Origin: Rapidithrix thailandica
Lineage (GTDB): Bacteria > Bacteroidota > Bacteroidia > Cytophagales > Flammeovirgaceae
DNA: 64,000 bases
Direction of reading: 5' to 3'
NCBI RefSeq assembly: GCF_039710355.1
Contig: NZ_JBDKWZ010000016.1
Span: 62,001-126,000 of the forward strand
The notes under the pieces were generated by a model. The model was not told where the DNA came from. It did not search any database and saw only the letters and a program-made list of their open reading frames with translations. Shown one piece after another: positions 44,501 through 52,772 of this stretch (position 1 is the first letter of the stretch; every line of letters starts with the position of its first letter). The position numbers and the translations under genes were made by a program.

Positions 44501-45743
44501 GGAGGCTTTTTCACAGGCACCGGATTTTTTTGCCATGGACGAACTGTTGCAGCATTTAGGTGCGGAAGTCGATTTGGAAGTCATCATCGAAAAGGCCTTA
44601 TCGCTCTTTATGAAAGTAGCTGCGGCCGAGCGGTGTGTATTGATTTTGCGCAAGGGGGAGGAGTATTTTGTACAAGGGGAGGCCCGGGTAAAAGACAATT
44701 TCTGTCAGGCTTTGCCTCCGAAACCTTTGCAGAGCTACCCGGAGATTTCTCAAGAGGCCGTAAACTATGTATTGCGCAGCCGTGAGCAATTGTTGGTGAG
44801 TCAAGCGGTAGAGGATGAGCTCTTACAAAAAGGAGCTTACGTACAAGAGAGAGAAATTCAGTCGGTAGTGTGCATGCCCTTGGTCCTGCACAACCGCCTG
44901 TTAGGAGCATTGTATTTGGAAAATAACTTCCGGGCGGGACATTTTCAAGCGCAACGGGTGCAATGGATCGGATTAATGGCCCGGCAGACGGTGGTCAGTA
45001 TTGAAAATGCTCTGAACTATCAAGCGGCACAGAGTCTCAATGAAGAACTGCGGGAACGCATCTTGGAGAGAGAACGCCTGCATCAAAAATTACAAGACCA
45101 AAAGAGCGCTTACCTCAAGGCGATAGTAGAAACCCAGGAGCAGGAGCGGAAACGGATTGCCGAAGATCTGCACGATAGCTTGGGTAGTTTATTATCTACC
45201 GTGAAATTGCAATTTACCGGATTGCAAGAGGAAGTATCGAATACCAAACAATCTTCCTACGAAAAAGCCTTGCATCATTTGGACCTGGCCTGTGGAGAAG
45301 TCAGGCGCATCGCTCATAATATGTTGCCGGGGGTGTTGAGCAAATTTGGATTGGCTACAGCCCTGCAAGAGTATGCGGAGCAGGTGGAGGAAAGTAGTTC
45401 TTTACGCGTAAAGTTGGAGATATTCGGCTTGAAAAAGCGCTTGAAAGAACCCATTGAAATCAACTTATTCAGAATATGCCAGGAGCTGATTCAAAATGCC
45501 TTGAAACATGCAGAAGCTTCTGAATTAAGTTTACAATTTATTGAATATCCGGAGATGTTGAATGTGGTAGTGGAAGATGACGGATCGGGCTTTGATACAC
45601 AAAAGGCCTGTTCGGGCATGGGACTGAAAAATGTGGCATCCCGGGTCAATTACCTGAAAGGAACCTGTGAAGTGGAATCACAAACCAAGCAAGGTACTAC
45701 GGTGATTATTAATATTCCTTTGAAAATCAGTATGTTTGAATAA
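41550..45743 (+). CDS. Giant AAA ATPase-TPR-GAF-histidine kinase fusion
   Basis: 1397 residues. Layout: AAA_16/STAND-type NTPase with Walker A GHSGIGKTAL (41-50) and Walker B FVLFLDDLQWTD (about 166-177); winged-helix-like and then long alpha-helical TPR-like region (about 330-990); GAF domain (about 1010-1160, AAERCVLILRKGEEYF and VVCMPLVLHNRLLGALYLEN); coiled linker; HisKA_3 with phospho-His in KRIAEDLHDSLGSLLSTV; HATPase with ICQELIQNALKHAEA and GMGLKNVASRV. The serine/threonine kinase that often precedes this architecture is missing. The NarL-type regulator immediately downstream (45793) is the probable target. The ATPase/TPR part presumably senses a ligand or protein partner. Confidence 0.9.
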   Translation: MNKHQQGPLIYGRKKELHKLLSQYRELAAGPAGVKLLFVSGHSGIGKTALVQAFFEQIMAEGAFCYVGKYEQLNQNIPYSGLKKAFSAYIKHLLTQGDDAQLSYIREKLLEELGASSKLLVDYIPELEFIIGHAPFSSEWDPNRSKKRFFYLFQLFLDIVLEMHSPFVLFLDDLQWTDISSLNLLRYLLANPQKGQLLIVGCFRTNEVPSTHPLHSFFSSLDEGQISWDTLSLHKLEQQHIHEIIKERFPEVTERGPVVSVLQQYSQGNPLFIRSLFNHLLEGGWVHIENNRWVVDLEAISERYDNQTVTDLLQKQWVNMSEATYDLLHLAACVGNKFDLSLLKVAAGREEHTCTQLLTEVVQAGWLHQEGEEYEFSHDYIREALYENLKREKRKQLHYQIGNAMLSSMYQELSTTELQFTALQFNLAASILKQDTEKLTIAQLNLQAGNIARKNNAYELAIYYYRSGIDLLQSLKKEAPHAIWFALQLSKADSEYLNGNYEVAMFTLDELLPSVQNRLDKAQIYERKIMINTHLERMKEAVHILREGLLLFDLTLPMDGEQSRRQVMNLKQPLADFLMNHPVRDLLDHASGEEMDADTLAIQNLLYTAGIALHHTNEQQIIWQSLHIITTSLQREFTPFTAIGFVSYGRMLLANFENFDHGYEFGCLALQLIRKLEDNHLKCRVFGVFAFYVSLWKKHLQESLPILEEGIRAGIEHGDHIGANILHSHLLITRFVCGHPLQEFTGFETRVTRNNLEFSPYIVDYHKQLAIALSEEGQYFTLPPRENSPLGAKYTMHDQAFYWHHVMAKYYYLFESYTLAAKESEAAAGYSTLQKASPLYAENIFYWSLAMMAGFYNYCPDAQDRSLRLLQQHLNTMNIWQQHCPGNFGHKYLLMEAEYNRIHGHLSYAQQCYQQAIAEARRQGYVQNEALTHECYARFLMFQREVPELAGQHLIQAINCYGHWGATAKVKFLKQKYAYLLPEEEAFSQAPDFFAMDELLQHLGAEVDLEVIIEKALSLFMKVAAAERCVLILRKGEEYFVQGEARVKDNFCQALPPKPLQSYPEISQEAVNYVLRSREQLLVSQAVEDELLQKGAYVQEREIQSVVCMPLVLHNRLLGALYLENNFRAGHFQAQRVQWIGLMARQTVVSIENALNYQAAQSLNEELRERILERERLHQKLQDQKSAYLKAIVETQEQERKRIAEDLHDSLGSLLSTVKLQFTGLQEEVSNTKQSSYEKALHHLDLACGEVRRIAHNMLPGVLSKFGLATALQEYAEQVEESSSLRVKLEIFGLKKRLKEPIEINLFRICQELIQNALKHAEASELSLQFIEYPEMLNVVVEDDGSGFDTQKACSGMGLKNVASRVNYLKGTCEVESQTKQGTTVIINIPLKISMFE

Positions 45744-45792
45744 AGAAGATACCCCTATTGCTAACATTCATTCAATAAGAAGAGAAACAACT

Positions 45793-46431
45793 ATGGTAAA
45801 AATTATTATCGCTGACGATCATCAAATGTTTATCGATGGACTGAAATCCCTACTGGTGGGTCAAGAAGATATCTCCGTGACCGGTGAAGCCCACAATGGA
45901 AAAGAAGTACTGTCTTTAATGGAAAAAGAGGAAGCAAACTTGGTAATTATGGACATCAGTATGCCCGAAATGGATGGGATTGATGCCACCCGTTTGCTTA
46001 TAAAAAAATACCCGGCCACCAAAGTGTTAGCTTTGTCGATGCATAACGACAAGCATTTTATTGCCAATATTCTAAAAGCCGGGGCATCGGGGTATATATT
46101 GAAAAATACCGGAAAAGAAGAATTGCTACAAGCCATACACCAAGTGATGAAAGGGGAAAGTTATATCAGTCATGAAGTCTCTCAGAAGTTGGTCAATAGC
46201 TTTATGAACAAGCGCAATCAACCTATGGACGAGCAAGTCAAATTGTCCAAACGGGAGCTGGATATCTTGCAATTGATTGCCGATGAATTCACCACACAGG
46301 AAATTGCCGATAAACTATGTATCAGTAAAAATACCGTGGAGACCCACCGGAGGAACCTTCTGTTTAAACTAAACGCCCGTAACTCAGCCGGTTTGGTACA
46401 TATTTCATTGAAAAAGGGCTTGATCAAATAG
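45793..46431 (+). CDS. NarL-family response regulator, partner of the giant kinase
   Basis: 212 residues from ATG 45793 (MVKIIIADDHQMF). The frame is open further upstream, but only this start gives the family N-terminus. Phospho-Asp54 in NLVIMDISMPEMDG; LuxR HTH LSKRELDILQLIADEFTTQEIADKLCISKNTVETHRRN. It is 49 bp behind the kinase. A terminator follows at 46493-46519. Confidence 0.93.
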   Translation: MVKIIIADDHQMFIDGLKSLLVGQEDISVTGEAHNGKEVLSLMEKEEANLVIMDISMPEMDGIDATRLLIKKYPATKVLALSMHNDKHFIANILKAGASGYILKNTGKEELLQAIHQVMKGESYISHEVSQKLVNSFMNKRNQPMDEQVKLSKRELDILQLIADEFTTQEIADKLCISKNTVETHRRNLLFKLNARNSAGLVHISLKKGLIK

Positions 46432-46492
46432 GGAAATGCAGTGTCCGGAAGGTTTTGCCTCCAAGCTTGTCTTCCGGAAGATGGTCAATGAG

Positions 46493-46519
46493 ATGCCTCA
46501 GGTTTGGAGGCATTTTTTG
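46493..46519 (+). terminator. Intrinsic terminator
   Basis: ATGCCTC (46493-46499) and GAGGCAT (46507-46513), then TTTTTTG. An overlapping alternative pairing (TCCGGAAG/CTTCCGGA) exists just upstream. 46520-46824 shows no other feature. Confidence 0.7.
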
Positions 46520-46824
46520 TGAGAGCCGGGAATTAATAGGCGAACATTGATTGCTAATAGCACAGAAGGTAGAAGAACGTTTGCAATCAACACTCCATTT
46601 TGGCAAGCGTTTTAGCATTGAATAAATAGTAGGTTCTTAGTGAAAGCAAGCCAGCCCCGTAGCAATGCCCAAAGCTTTGTATTTGGCTTTTAATAAGATA
46701 AAAAACAGGCTGATGATAAGGTATTCTTGCACTTCTCAAAATAACAGGCGGTGTACCGTTATTTTTGCTTCTTAAGAAGTTTTGGTTTTTGGATGGAAGG
46801 GAATCTAATTGGTAAAAAATCAAT

Positions 46825-47271
46825 ATGCAAAAGGATAAAATTTTAGGTTGGTATGAAACCCTTGGCGGAATCAGTGGGATGATACTCATTGTGTTTAAAA
46901 GTCTGGAATATGCTGATTCCCTTTCAGTCGGAGGTTTATTAATGCAGGTTGTTTTCTTCTGCATGTATCTATATGTAATGGTGTCAGGGATATTTCTGTT
47001 GAAGAAGAAGGAAAATAGTTATGAGATGGCTGTATTTGCCCAATTGATACAAGTTTTTGATTTTACGATATGCAATATTACGTATTTGTTTTGTGCCGGA
47101 GCATCGTTGAAATTGCACCTTGAAGGAGGCAAACTTTTTTTCACGATAGAGCCACTATTAATACATTTTAAATTTGTCATGGGCCTTGATAGCGATGTAA
47201 TCGATCTAGGGATTAACCTAATAGCCTTAATAGCGGTCTATGTTGCCATAAGGGAAGTACTCAAGAAGTAA
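46825..47271 (+). CDS. Small membrane protein of unknown function
   Basis: 148 residues with about four hydrophobic segments (VVFFCMYLYVMVSGIFLL; FDFTICNITYLFCAGA; a C-terminal LGINLIALIAVYVAI). No family recognised. It is AT-rich and ends with KK. It overlaps the convergent minus-strand DUF3592 gene by 11 bp, so the two transcripts are antisense at their ends. It begins a stretch of AT-richer, poorly conserved genes. Confidence 0.55.
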   Translation: MQKDKILGWYETLGGISGMILIVFKSLEYADSLSVGGLLMQVVFFCMYLYVMVSGIFLLKKKENSYEMAVFAQLIQVFDFTICNITYLFCAGASLKLHLEGGKLFFTIEPLLIHFKFVMGLDSDVIDLGINLIALIAVYVAIREVLKK

Positions 47272-47641
47272 AATAATATATCCAAAAGGAAAGGCCTACC
47301 AAAATAAAGATGACAGGTAATGAGTAATATGAAGAATTCAAAATTTCTGCATTGTACGGATTTTCGGGATCGTAAATAATTTCTATTTTATCACCTATTT
47401 TTAATTGTGAAAAAGAAGAGCCTGTAGAAGATTTTTTGGTGATCCATTCTTTTTTGGCAGTAGTAAATCTCATAACAGGAAAATACATAACGGCACCACC
47501 ACTGCCTATTTCTTCCTCTAACTTAAATACAATGCCCTTGGTCTTGTTTCCATATTTTAGTAATGTTTGCCTTCTAAAGACCTCATAAATTCCTGAAATT
47601 AATGAGATTGCTCCAATGAAAAGAGGTAAGATGTCCCACAT
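47261..47641 (-). CDS. DUF3592-like membrane protein
   Basis: 126 residues. N-terminal helix (about 5-22) and C-terminal helix (about 106-124) flank a beta-type core typical of DUF3592: LLKYGNKTKGIVFKLEEE, MYFPVMRFTTAKKEWITKK and IGDKIEIIYDPENPYNAEI. The function of the family is unknown. It is convergent with, and overlaps, the 46825-47271 gene. Confidence 0.75.
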   Translation of the reverse strand: MWDILPLFIGAISLISGIYEVFRRQTLLKYGNKTKGIVFKLEEEIGSGGAVMYFPVMRFTTAKKEWITKKSSTGSSFSQLKIGDKIEIIYDPENPYNAEILNSSYYSLPVIFILVGLSFWIYYFTS

Positions 47642-47892
47642 AGATCTTTATTGAACGGGCAAGTTATAATTTTTCTCCTTAAATAACCTTAGCTGTCAAA
47701 AGCAAGATATACCTAAATAACCAGCTTGGAGGTCCTTCTGATGGCAATTAACCATTTACCGGATTTTCTTCAACGCGCCATCATCACATTGTTTTTTAAT
47801 AATACCTATTTTTACATACTTTTAATAAGGATATGTTTCCCTGTGAGATAAGAATTAATATATTTGTTATTTACATTCACATTTAAAAAGAT

Positions 47893-48491
47893 ATGAAACA
47901 AGTATTGTTAATTGCCCTCCTTTTTTCAGCACAATTTGTAAATGCTCAAGTCATTAAACTAGATAACGGAATTGCTTTTAGCTCTTTTCGAAACAAAAAA
48001 GACCTACCTATGCTATCAAATAGTATTAAAAATTATTTTGTATCGGTAGGGATTGATTTTTTAGAGAAAAAATGGTTTTATCTATCCTCGCAAATAGGGT
48101 ATGTAAAACTGGGAGGGAAAGAAACAAATGAGTTTTTAGATAAAGATTTAAGAGATGTGAAAAGTCGTACTGCCTTCGTACATATTACTACTACCTTTAG
48201 AATGCATCCAAATCGGGATAAAGCAAATTTTTTTGTAGGGCTTGGTCCGTATGTGAATATCTTATCTGATCAAAATACTATTGATGTAATCCTATATAAA
48301 GATTATACGATTGAAAACATACATTTTGGAGGCAAAGCAGAACTGTGGGAGCAACTTATGATATTAATAAGCTGAGAGTAGGGCTAATAGGCAGCTATAT
48401 GTTAGGTCTGTCCTCATCAGCCTCTACCCAATTCATATCACTTTATTCAAATGCAATTTCCACAATGATAACAATCGGTTATCGCATTTAA
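47893..48491 (+). pseudogene. Frameshifted outer-membrane beta-barrel-like gene
   Basis: The first frame (ATG 47893, signal peptide ending FVNAQ, barrel-like strands IGYVKLGGKE and FFVGLGPYVNIL) runs to a stop at 48373-48375. At about 48343-48350 (CTGTGGGAG) the homologous reading moves to another frame that continues GATYDINKLRVGLIGSYM and ends ITIGYRI at TAA 48489-48491, a typical barrel C-terminus. Two extra bases at the TG/GGG site would explain it. It is either a genuine pseudogene or a sequencing error. Confidence 0.65.
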
Positions 48492-48679
48492 TGGAATATA
48501 AAGTTACTCAAACTTTACTTATGAATAAGTGAATGTAGCTCCTTTAAGATCATATCTATATTGATACTATCCCGCTTTTCTTTCATATTCAAAACGCTAC
48601 AAGTTTATATAATTTGTGATCATTAACATAAATGGAGTACAAAACGCCACTTTTACCATGACGTTTTTAACGAATTATC

Positions 48680-49795
48680 TTACTCCTCCCTGATATGGTA
48701 TTCGACTGTATGGGCTTCTGTCAAAGAAGGTACTTCCAATTTTCGAATCATTCTATGTAGTGCCGGCTCGGGTACTACGTCTATCCGGTTCCGGTTTTGT
48801 GAGAGTAAGGTTGCATAAGGTACTTCCAGGTAGATGATCCGGACCCGGGCCTTATAGCTCGTAAACAGTTCTATCAATTGTGAACGTATTTGCCGGGACA
48901 GGTTGGTTGCATTCCAGACAAAAGAGGTCCGTTTGCGCATATAGGTTTTAGCGGCTTCTTTGGCTTCTTGAATCACCTTGCCGTTTCCGGCGGTATCGGT
49001 AGGGCTGATTTTCAGTTTTTTGCGTAGCGCATCCAGCGAGACGACCGGCCAACCTTTAAAATTGTTCCGGATATAAGTGTCTTTGCCCGATCCTGGTAAG
49101 GCTGACATCATCACCACCTCAAATTCCGTGTCGTCATAAGCGGCAAAATCCGGTAATGTGTTTTCTTTCTTAAAATAGAAAAAACGGGAATAACCGTTGG
49201 CAAAAGCAGGGTAGGCCTGTCCAAAACACTGATTTTCCTTACAAAGCTCTTCAAACAACGCAATTCTGTATAATAGCTCTTCCCGGTCTTGGCAGATACG
49301 CCCTAACACATCGGCTTTGGCCAACAGGGACAAGTGCCGGGTATTTACTTCCAGACTGGCCTGAATCACCGCTTTTTGCGGATCGGGCTTTTCCAAAGCC
49401 CACAAAGGCAAACCATGGTACCGAACCAGTTTTGCCACAGTCTCCCGGTGGATATGGGGAGTCGGAATTTCCCGGTACAACAATCGCCTGCTGGTGAGTT
49501 CTCCCTTTCTGGCATGCCCGGGAGAAACGATTCTTCCGTCAATGTCGGTAAAGGTAGTGGAACGTTTTTCCACATCGTGCAACAAGACCGCTGCATTCAA
49601 AAGGTGCTGCTCTTGTTGGTTAAGTTGTTGATAATCAGCCTGACTTTGCAGGGCTTCCAAAACCATTTTCGTATGTGTTTCCACATCGCCTTCCGCATGG
49701 TATTCCGGGTCTTGTGGGACTTGCCGCATATCCCGGATCCATTCAAACCTCTCCCGGATATTTTCCCACTGGTAATGATCTATAATTTTCCACAT
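48680..49795 (-). CDS. HD-Pnk: HD phosphohydrolase fused to polynucleotide kinase (RNA end healing)
   Basis: 371 residues. N-terminal HD domain (about 1-190) with His41, His73-Asp74 in AVLLHDVEKR and His94 in SPGHARKGE. C-terminal P-loop kinase (about 225-371) with LPGSGKDT (233-240), VVSLDALRKKLK and FVWNATNLSRQIRSQL. This is the architecture of HD-Pnk enzymes characterised from Runella, which phosphorylate 5'-OH ends and remove 2',3'-cyclic or 3'-phosphate from RNA. The RNA ligase gene lies upstream on the same strand, giving a complete heal-and-seal set. A 159-bp repeat (49854-50012) now sits between the two. Confidence 0.85.
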   Translation of the reverse strand: MWKIIDHYQWENIRERFEWIRDMRQVPQDPEYHAEGDVETHTKMVLEALQSQADYQQLNQQEQHLLNAAVLLHDVEKRSTTFTDIDGRIVSPGHARKGELTSRRLLYREIPTPHIHRETVAKLVRYHGLPLWALEKPDPQKAVIQASLEVNTRHLSLLAKADVLGRICQDREELLYRIALFEELCKENQCFGQAYPAFANGYSRFFYFKKENTLPDFAAYDDTEFEVVMMSALPGSGKDTYIRNNFKGWPVVSLDALRKKLKISPTDTAGNGKVIQEAKEAAKTYMRKRTSFVWNATNLSRQIRSQLIELFTSYKARVRIIYLEVPYATLLSQNRNRIDVVPEPALHRMIRKLEVPSLTEAHTVEYHIREE

Positions 49796-49853
49796 ATTGC
49801 CTTCTTATTTTTTTTAATGGTATCAGGGAAATGCCCCATACTTGTTTTTAGAG

Positions 49854-50012
49854 AAGTGAATTAACCTTTTTCTTTTTCCTGAAAAATGTTTCAAAACCGG
49901 CTCCTTTGTGTTACTTTTTTCAACAATAGCTTTGGCTATTCTCTTCAAAAAATGCCTTGATGAGCCGGTTTTGATTCTATTTTCGGTCAAAAACTATACG
50001 TTTAAATCACTT
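49854..50012. mobile_element. MITE-like element, copy 1 (159 bp)
   Basis: It is about 92% identical, without gaps, to 51806-51964 by direct comparison. The ends form imperfect terminal inverted repeats: AAGTGAATTAACC against AAGTGATTTAAAC (11 of 13). Internally, TCAAAACCGGCTC and GAGCCGGTTTTGA form a second perfect inverted repeat. No transposase is encoded. It sits between the RNA ligase and HD-Pnk genes. No clear target duplication is left at this copy. Confidence 0.65.
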
Positions 50013-50055
50013 CAGAATCAAAAAACGCGGTTTCTCCTAGTAGAGAGAAAGTTTC

Positions 50056-50763
50056 TTATTTGTCACTCTTTTCCACTTGTTTTTCCCAAGCCAAAGCAGC
50101 TCTTTGCCAATTGCGGGTCCAGTGTTGGTCGGTTTTTACATGACCTTTGCGTACATATTTGAATACATTCTGTTTAAAGTCGTCTACGGAGTAACCGGCA
50201 ACATTTCGGGTAACGACCCCCTCCATGGTACAGGCTTCTCCCGTATGAAAATCTCTTGAGTCGAATACGCTGGGCTTATTTACCATTTCCAAAACCTGAC
50301 TTTCAAAGTCCTCTTGTTGAAGGGGTTGGGCAAAGCCCATTTCGGGTACGGTCGGAAAATCCAGCAGTTGTGCATAAAATTTGGTTTCTTCCCAGGAGTG
50401 CCAGCGCCCGTTTTCCCGGATGCCAAACACATAAAAATGTGCTTCCAGATGCAAGTATTCAATGGAGTGAATTGCATAGAGATTTTCCCCGAAATACTCC
50501 AAATCGCCCAAATCGTTTTTGAGCATATCCCACTTTTGCTTGAGATGGTTGGCCCAAGGGTGAACGGTAGGGGCTGCATGCGAGCGAGCAAACACACCGT
50601 ATTTGTTTAAACAGGTATTTTCTCCGTCCAGCTTTTCCGTATGGACGACTTGTTCAATTTGAAATAAATCCTGCCAGTAATGGTGATTGATCCGGTCATC
50701 ACTGGTGGTGCCAGGTGAAAAAGGGTAGTGATAGGTTCTCCCGTATTTTTTAGAAACAGCCAT
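50056..50763 (-). CDS. ATP-dependent RNA ligase family protein
   Basis: 235 residues from ATG 50763 (MAVSKKYGRTYHYP); a start at 50793 would add ten residues. Nucleotidyltransferase motifs: I at K44 in TEKLDGEN, III in FGENLYAIHSIEY (about 91-103), IV in MEGVVTRN (about 180-187) and V in VFKYVRKG (about 200-207). Compact ligases of this kind join 5'-phosphate and 3'-OH RNA ends using ATP. The downstream HD-Pnk gene on the same strand would prepare such ends. The upstream gap 50764-51104 carries nothing recognisable. Confidence 0.87.
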   Translation of the reverse strand: MAVSKKYGRTYHYPFSPGTTSDDRINHHYWQDLFQIEQVVHTEKLDGENTCLNKYGVFARSHAAPTVHPWANHLKQKWDMLKNDLGDLEYFGENLYAIHSIEYLHLEAHFYVFGIRENGRWHSWEETKFYAQLLDFPTVPEMGFAQPLQQEDFESQVLEMVNKPSVFDSRDFHTGEACTMEGVVTRNVAGYSVDDFKQNVFKYVRKGHVKTDQHWTRNWQRAALAWEKQVEKSDK

Positions 50764-51104
50764 GAGATATTGAAATTTGGGAAAGGAAAGCATCTACAAG
50801 GTATTCCTATCACTCCTTTTTACCAGAAATGAGACAGGAATACAACTACCTTGGTTTACTTAAGATTTTTACCGGAATGTCTTTCCTTATGATGAATAAA
50901 ATCGATTTAACGAAATGCTACTATGGAAGCTGTAGCTTATTCCTTCCTAAACAAAACACAAGCAAGACACTTTGGATAATACCAGAATGCCTGTGTAATG
51001 AAATGGAGGAGGCTAAATCGACTACATGACTGTGAGATTTATAGAAATGATTAAAATACGGATACTTTCTGCAAAAGTAGAAAAGAAGCTGAAAAAGTCA
51101 AGGG

Positions 51105-51644
51105 CTATCCTTGTTGTTTCACCCATTGAGCTTTCCAAAGGCCATAAACCATTACCGGAATGCCTGTTATTTCTACTTCTTGTTCAAAACTTTCTCCCAA
51201 ACGTTGGGCAACTTTCACCGAAGCGGCATTATCGGGGTGAATAAGGCTGATCACATGTTCTTTACCCATTTCATCAAAGGCATATTGCAAGGCACATTTG
51301 GCTCCTTCGGTGGCATAGCCTTTTCCCCAGACGCTGCGAGCCAAGGTCCATCCGATTTCAAAACCGGGCCAGCCTTCCGGCTGTAAAAAGCCCAACCGGC
51401 CAACCAACCTTCTGTTTTCTTTTTCTTCCAATGCCCAGTGCCCAAAACCTCTTAAATGCCAGTGTCCGGCCAGGAAAGCCATATGTCTCCAGGCTTCTGG
51501 GCGGCTAAGTGTTTGGCCTTTCCCCAAGTATTGCATCACCTGCGGATCGGCACAAATGTCGGCATAGGCCTCAAAGTCTTCTTCTTTCCACATACGTAGT
51601 CGTAAACGTTCGGTTTCTAAGATAGGAAAGTTCATAGTAGTCAT
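51105..51644 (-). CDS. GNAT family N-acetyltransferase (RimJ/RimL-like)
   Basis: 179 residues (ATG 51644, or 51635 for a start at MNFPIL). Typical beginning FPILETERLRLRMWKEEDFEAYA; acetyl-CoA loop RSVWGKGYATEGAKCALQYAF (about 113-133); C-terminal HPDNAASVKVAQRLGESFE. This subgroup acetylates ribosomal-protein N-termini or small amines; no specific substrate can be assigned. It is transcribed alone. Confidence 0.87.
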   Translation of the reverse strand: MTTMNFPILETERLRLRMWKEEDFEAYADICADPQVMQYLGKGQTLSRPEAWRHMAFLAGHWHLRGFGHWALEEKENRRLVGRLGFLQPEGWPGFEIGWTLARSVWGKGYATEGAKCALQYAFDEMGKEHVISLIHPDNAASVKVAQRLGESFEQEVEITGIPVMVYGLWKAQWVKQQG

Positions 51645-51800
51645 TTGCAGTTAACGGTGATTGGTGGTACAGGTGAAATTATGGATGAGCCTGGAGTCTT
51701 TTAGCTTGGTTTCGATTGTCTTTTTTAAAAAAACTCATTGATCTCTTCCGGTAAAATTAGCGATTTATCTTTTCCGTGTGTATTTCAGGAAAGGTTTTTT

Positions 51801-51969
51801 CTTGGAAGTGAATTAAACTTTTTCTTTTTCCTGAAAAATGTTTCAAAAATGCCTCTTCTGTGTTACTTTTTTCAACAATAGCTTTGGCTTTTCTCATCAA
51901 AAAGTGTCTTGATGAGCCGGTTTTGATTCTATTTTCGGTCAAAAACTATACGTTTGAACCACTTCTTGG
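51801..51969. mobile_element. MITE-like element, copy 2 (159 bp at 51806-51964) with 5-bp flanking duplication
   Basis: CTTGG stands directly before (51801-51805) and directly after (51965-51969) the element, as expected for a target-site duplication. Terminal inverted repeats are AAGTGAATTAAAC and AAGTGGTTCAAAC (10 of 13). The length is identical to copy 1. It has landed at the 5' side of a decayed TlpA-like gene. Confidence 0.7.
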
Positions 51970-52593
51970 AATATATAAAAAGGAAAGGTATTTATTCGGT
52001 TTTTTCAAAACCAACTGGGGGGAGAAGGGAATCCCCCCCGAAATAGACTCGCTTTTTACATATTTCAAAACGACTTATCCGGCATCGGCTTTTTTGCATA
52101 CTTTGAAAAAAATGCGAAATGGTTGGCTATTGCTCCGAGTACGTTGGCACCGGATTTTTCCGGAGTTACTCCTGAAGGGAAAAAACTTTTATTAAATGAT
52201 CTGCATGGCAAGGTGTTGTTTGACGATGTATGGGCGACTTGGTGCAAGCCTTGTCTGAATGAATTTACCTATTCCAAAGCACTTGAAAAACAGTTTGAAG
52301 AAAATGAAGAGTTGGTGTTCTTTTACGTGTCAGCGGATAAGAAGAAAAAAGCCTGGTAGCAACTATTCACCACCGACAAAGTTTCTGCCGGGATGCATAC
52401 CCGTTATCAGGAAGGTGTATTTGAGGAAGAAAAATCCTTTTTGGAAACCTATAAAGTGAGTAGTTTTCCCTCGTATATCTTCATTGATCAAGAAGGAAAA
52501 TTAGTGACGCTAAATGCTTCCAGACCGTCATCAGGAGAAGTACCTGCTGCCATCGAAAAACTTTTGAAGGGAGTACCACCGGAAGGTATATAA
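51965..52593 (+). pseudogene. Decayed TlpA-like thioredoxin-fold gene
   Basis: Three lesions are visible. The 5' end is lost or displaced at the MITE. A run of seven A's at 52106-52112 shifts frame between the N-terminal part (IDSLFTYFKTTYPASAFLHTLKK) and the thioredoxin part (LAPDFSGVTPEGKKLLLND); eight A's would restore it. An in-frame TAG at 52357-52359 (AW-stop-QLFTTDKV) breaks the domain. The redox motif DVWATWCKPC and SFPSYIFIDQEGKLV are intact. TlpA-like proteins reduce periplasmic disulfides. A perfect GGGGGGA/TCCCCCC inverted repeat lies in the N-terminal part. Confidence 0.75.
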
Positions 52594-52772
52594 CAGAATA
52601 TTTTTGACCCTATTCTTTAAGGTGAAAACACGCCAAAAACAGGAAAATAACAAAATTTACTAACTTAGAGGCGCATTAAATGTAACGGAAGAAGAAAAAA
52701 CCGCCCGGATGGGGAAGATACCATCTATTCGGTGATTGATTCTGACATGACCAGCTAAACCAAGATAAAAAC

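Noticed and set aside
49908..50162. Small frames inside the 159-bp repeats (for example beginning MLLFSTIALA, and a minus-strand frame MTENRIKTGSS)
   Set aside because: They exist only because the element is duplicated; there are no start signals, and the two copies diverge outside the element.
50829..51104. Short plus-strand frames between the ligase and GNAT genes
   Set aside because: No homology, composition like spacer DNA, start codons without context.
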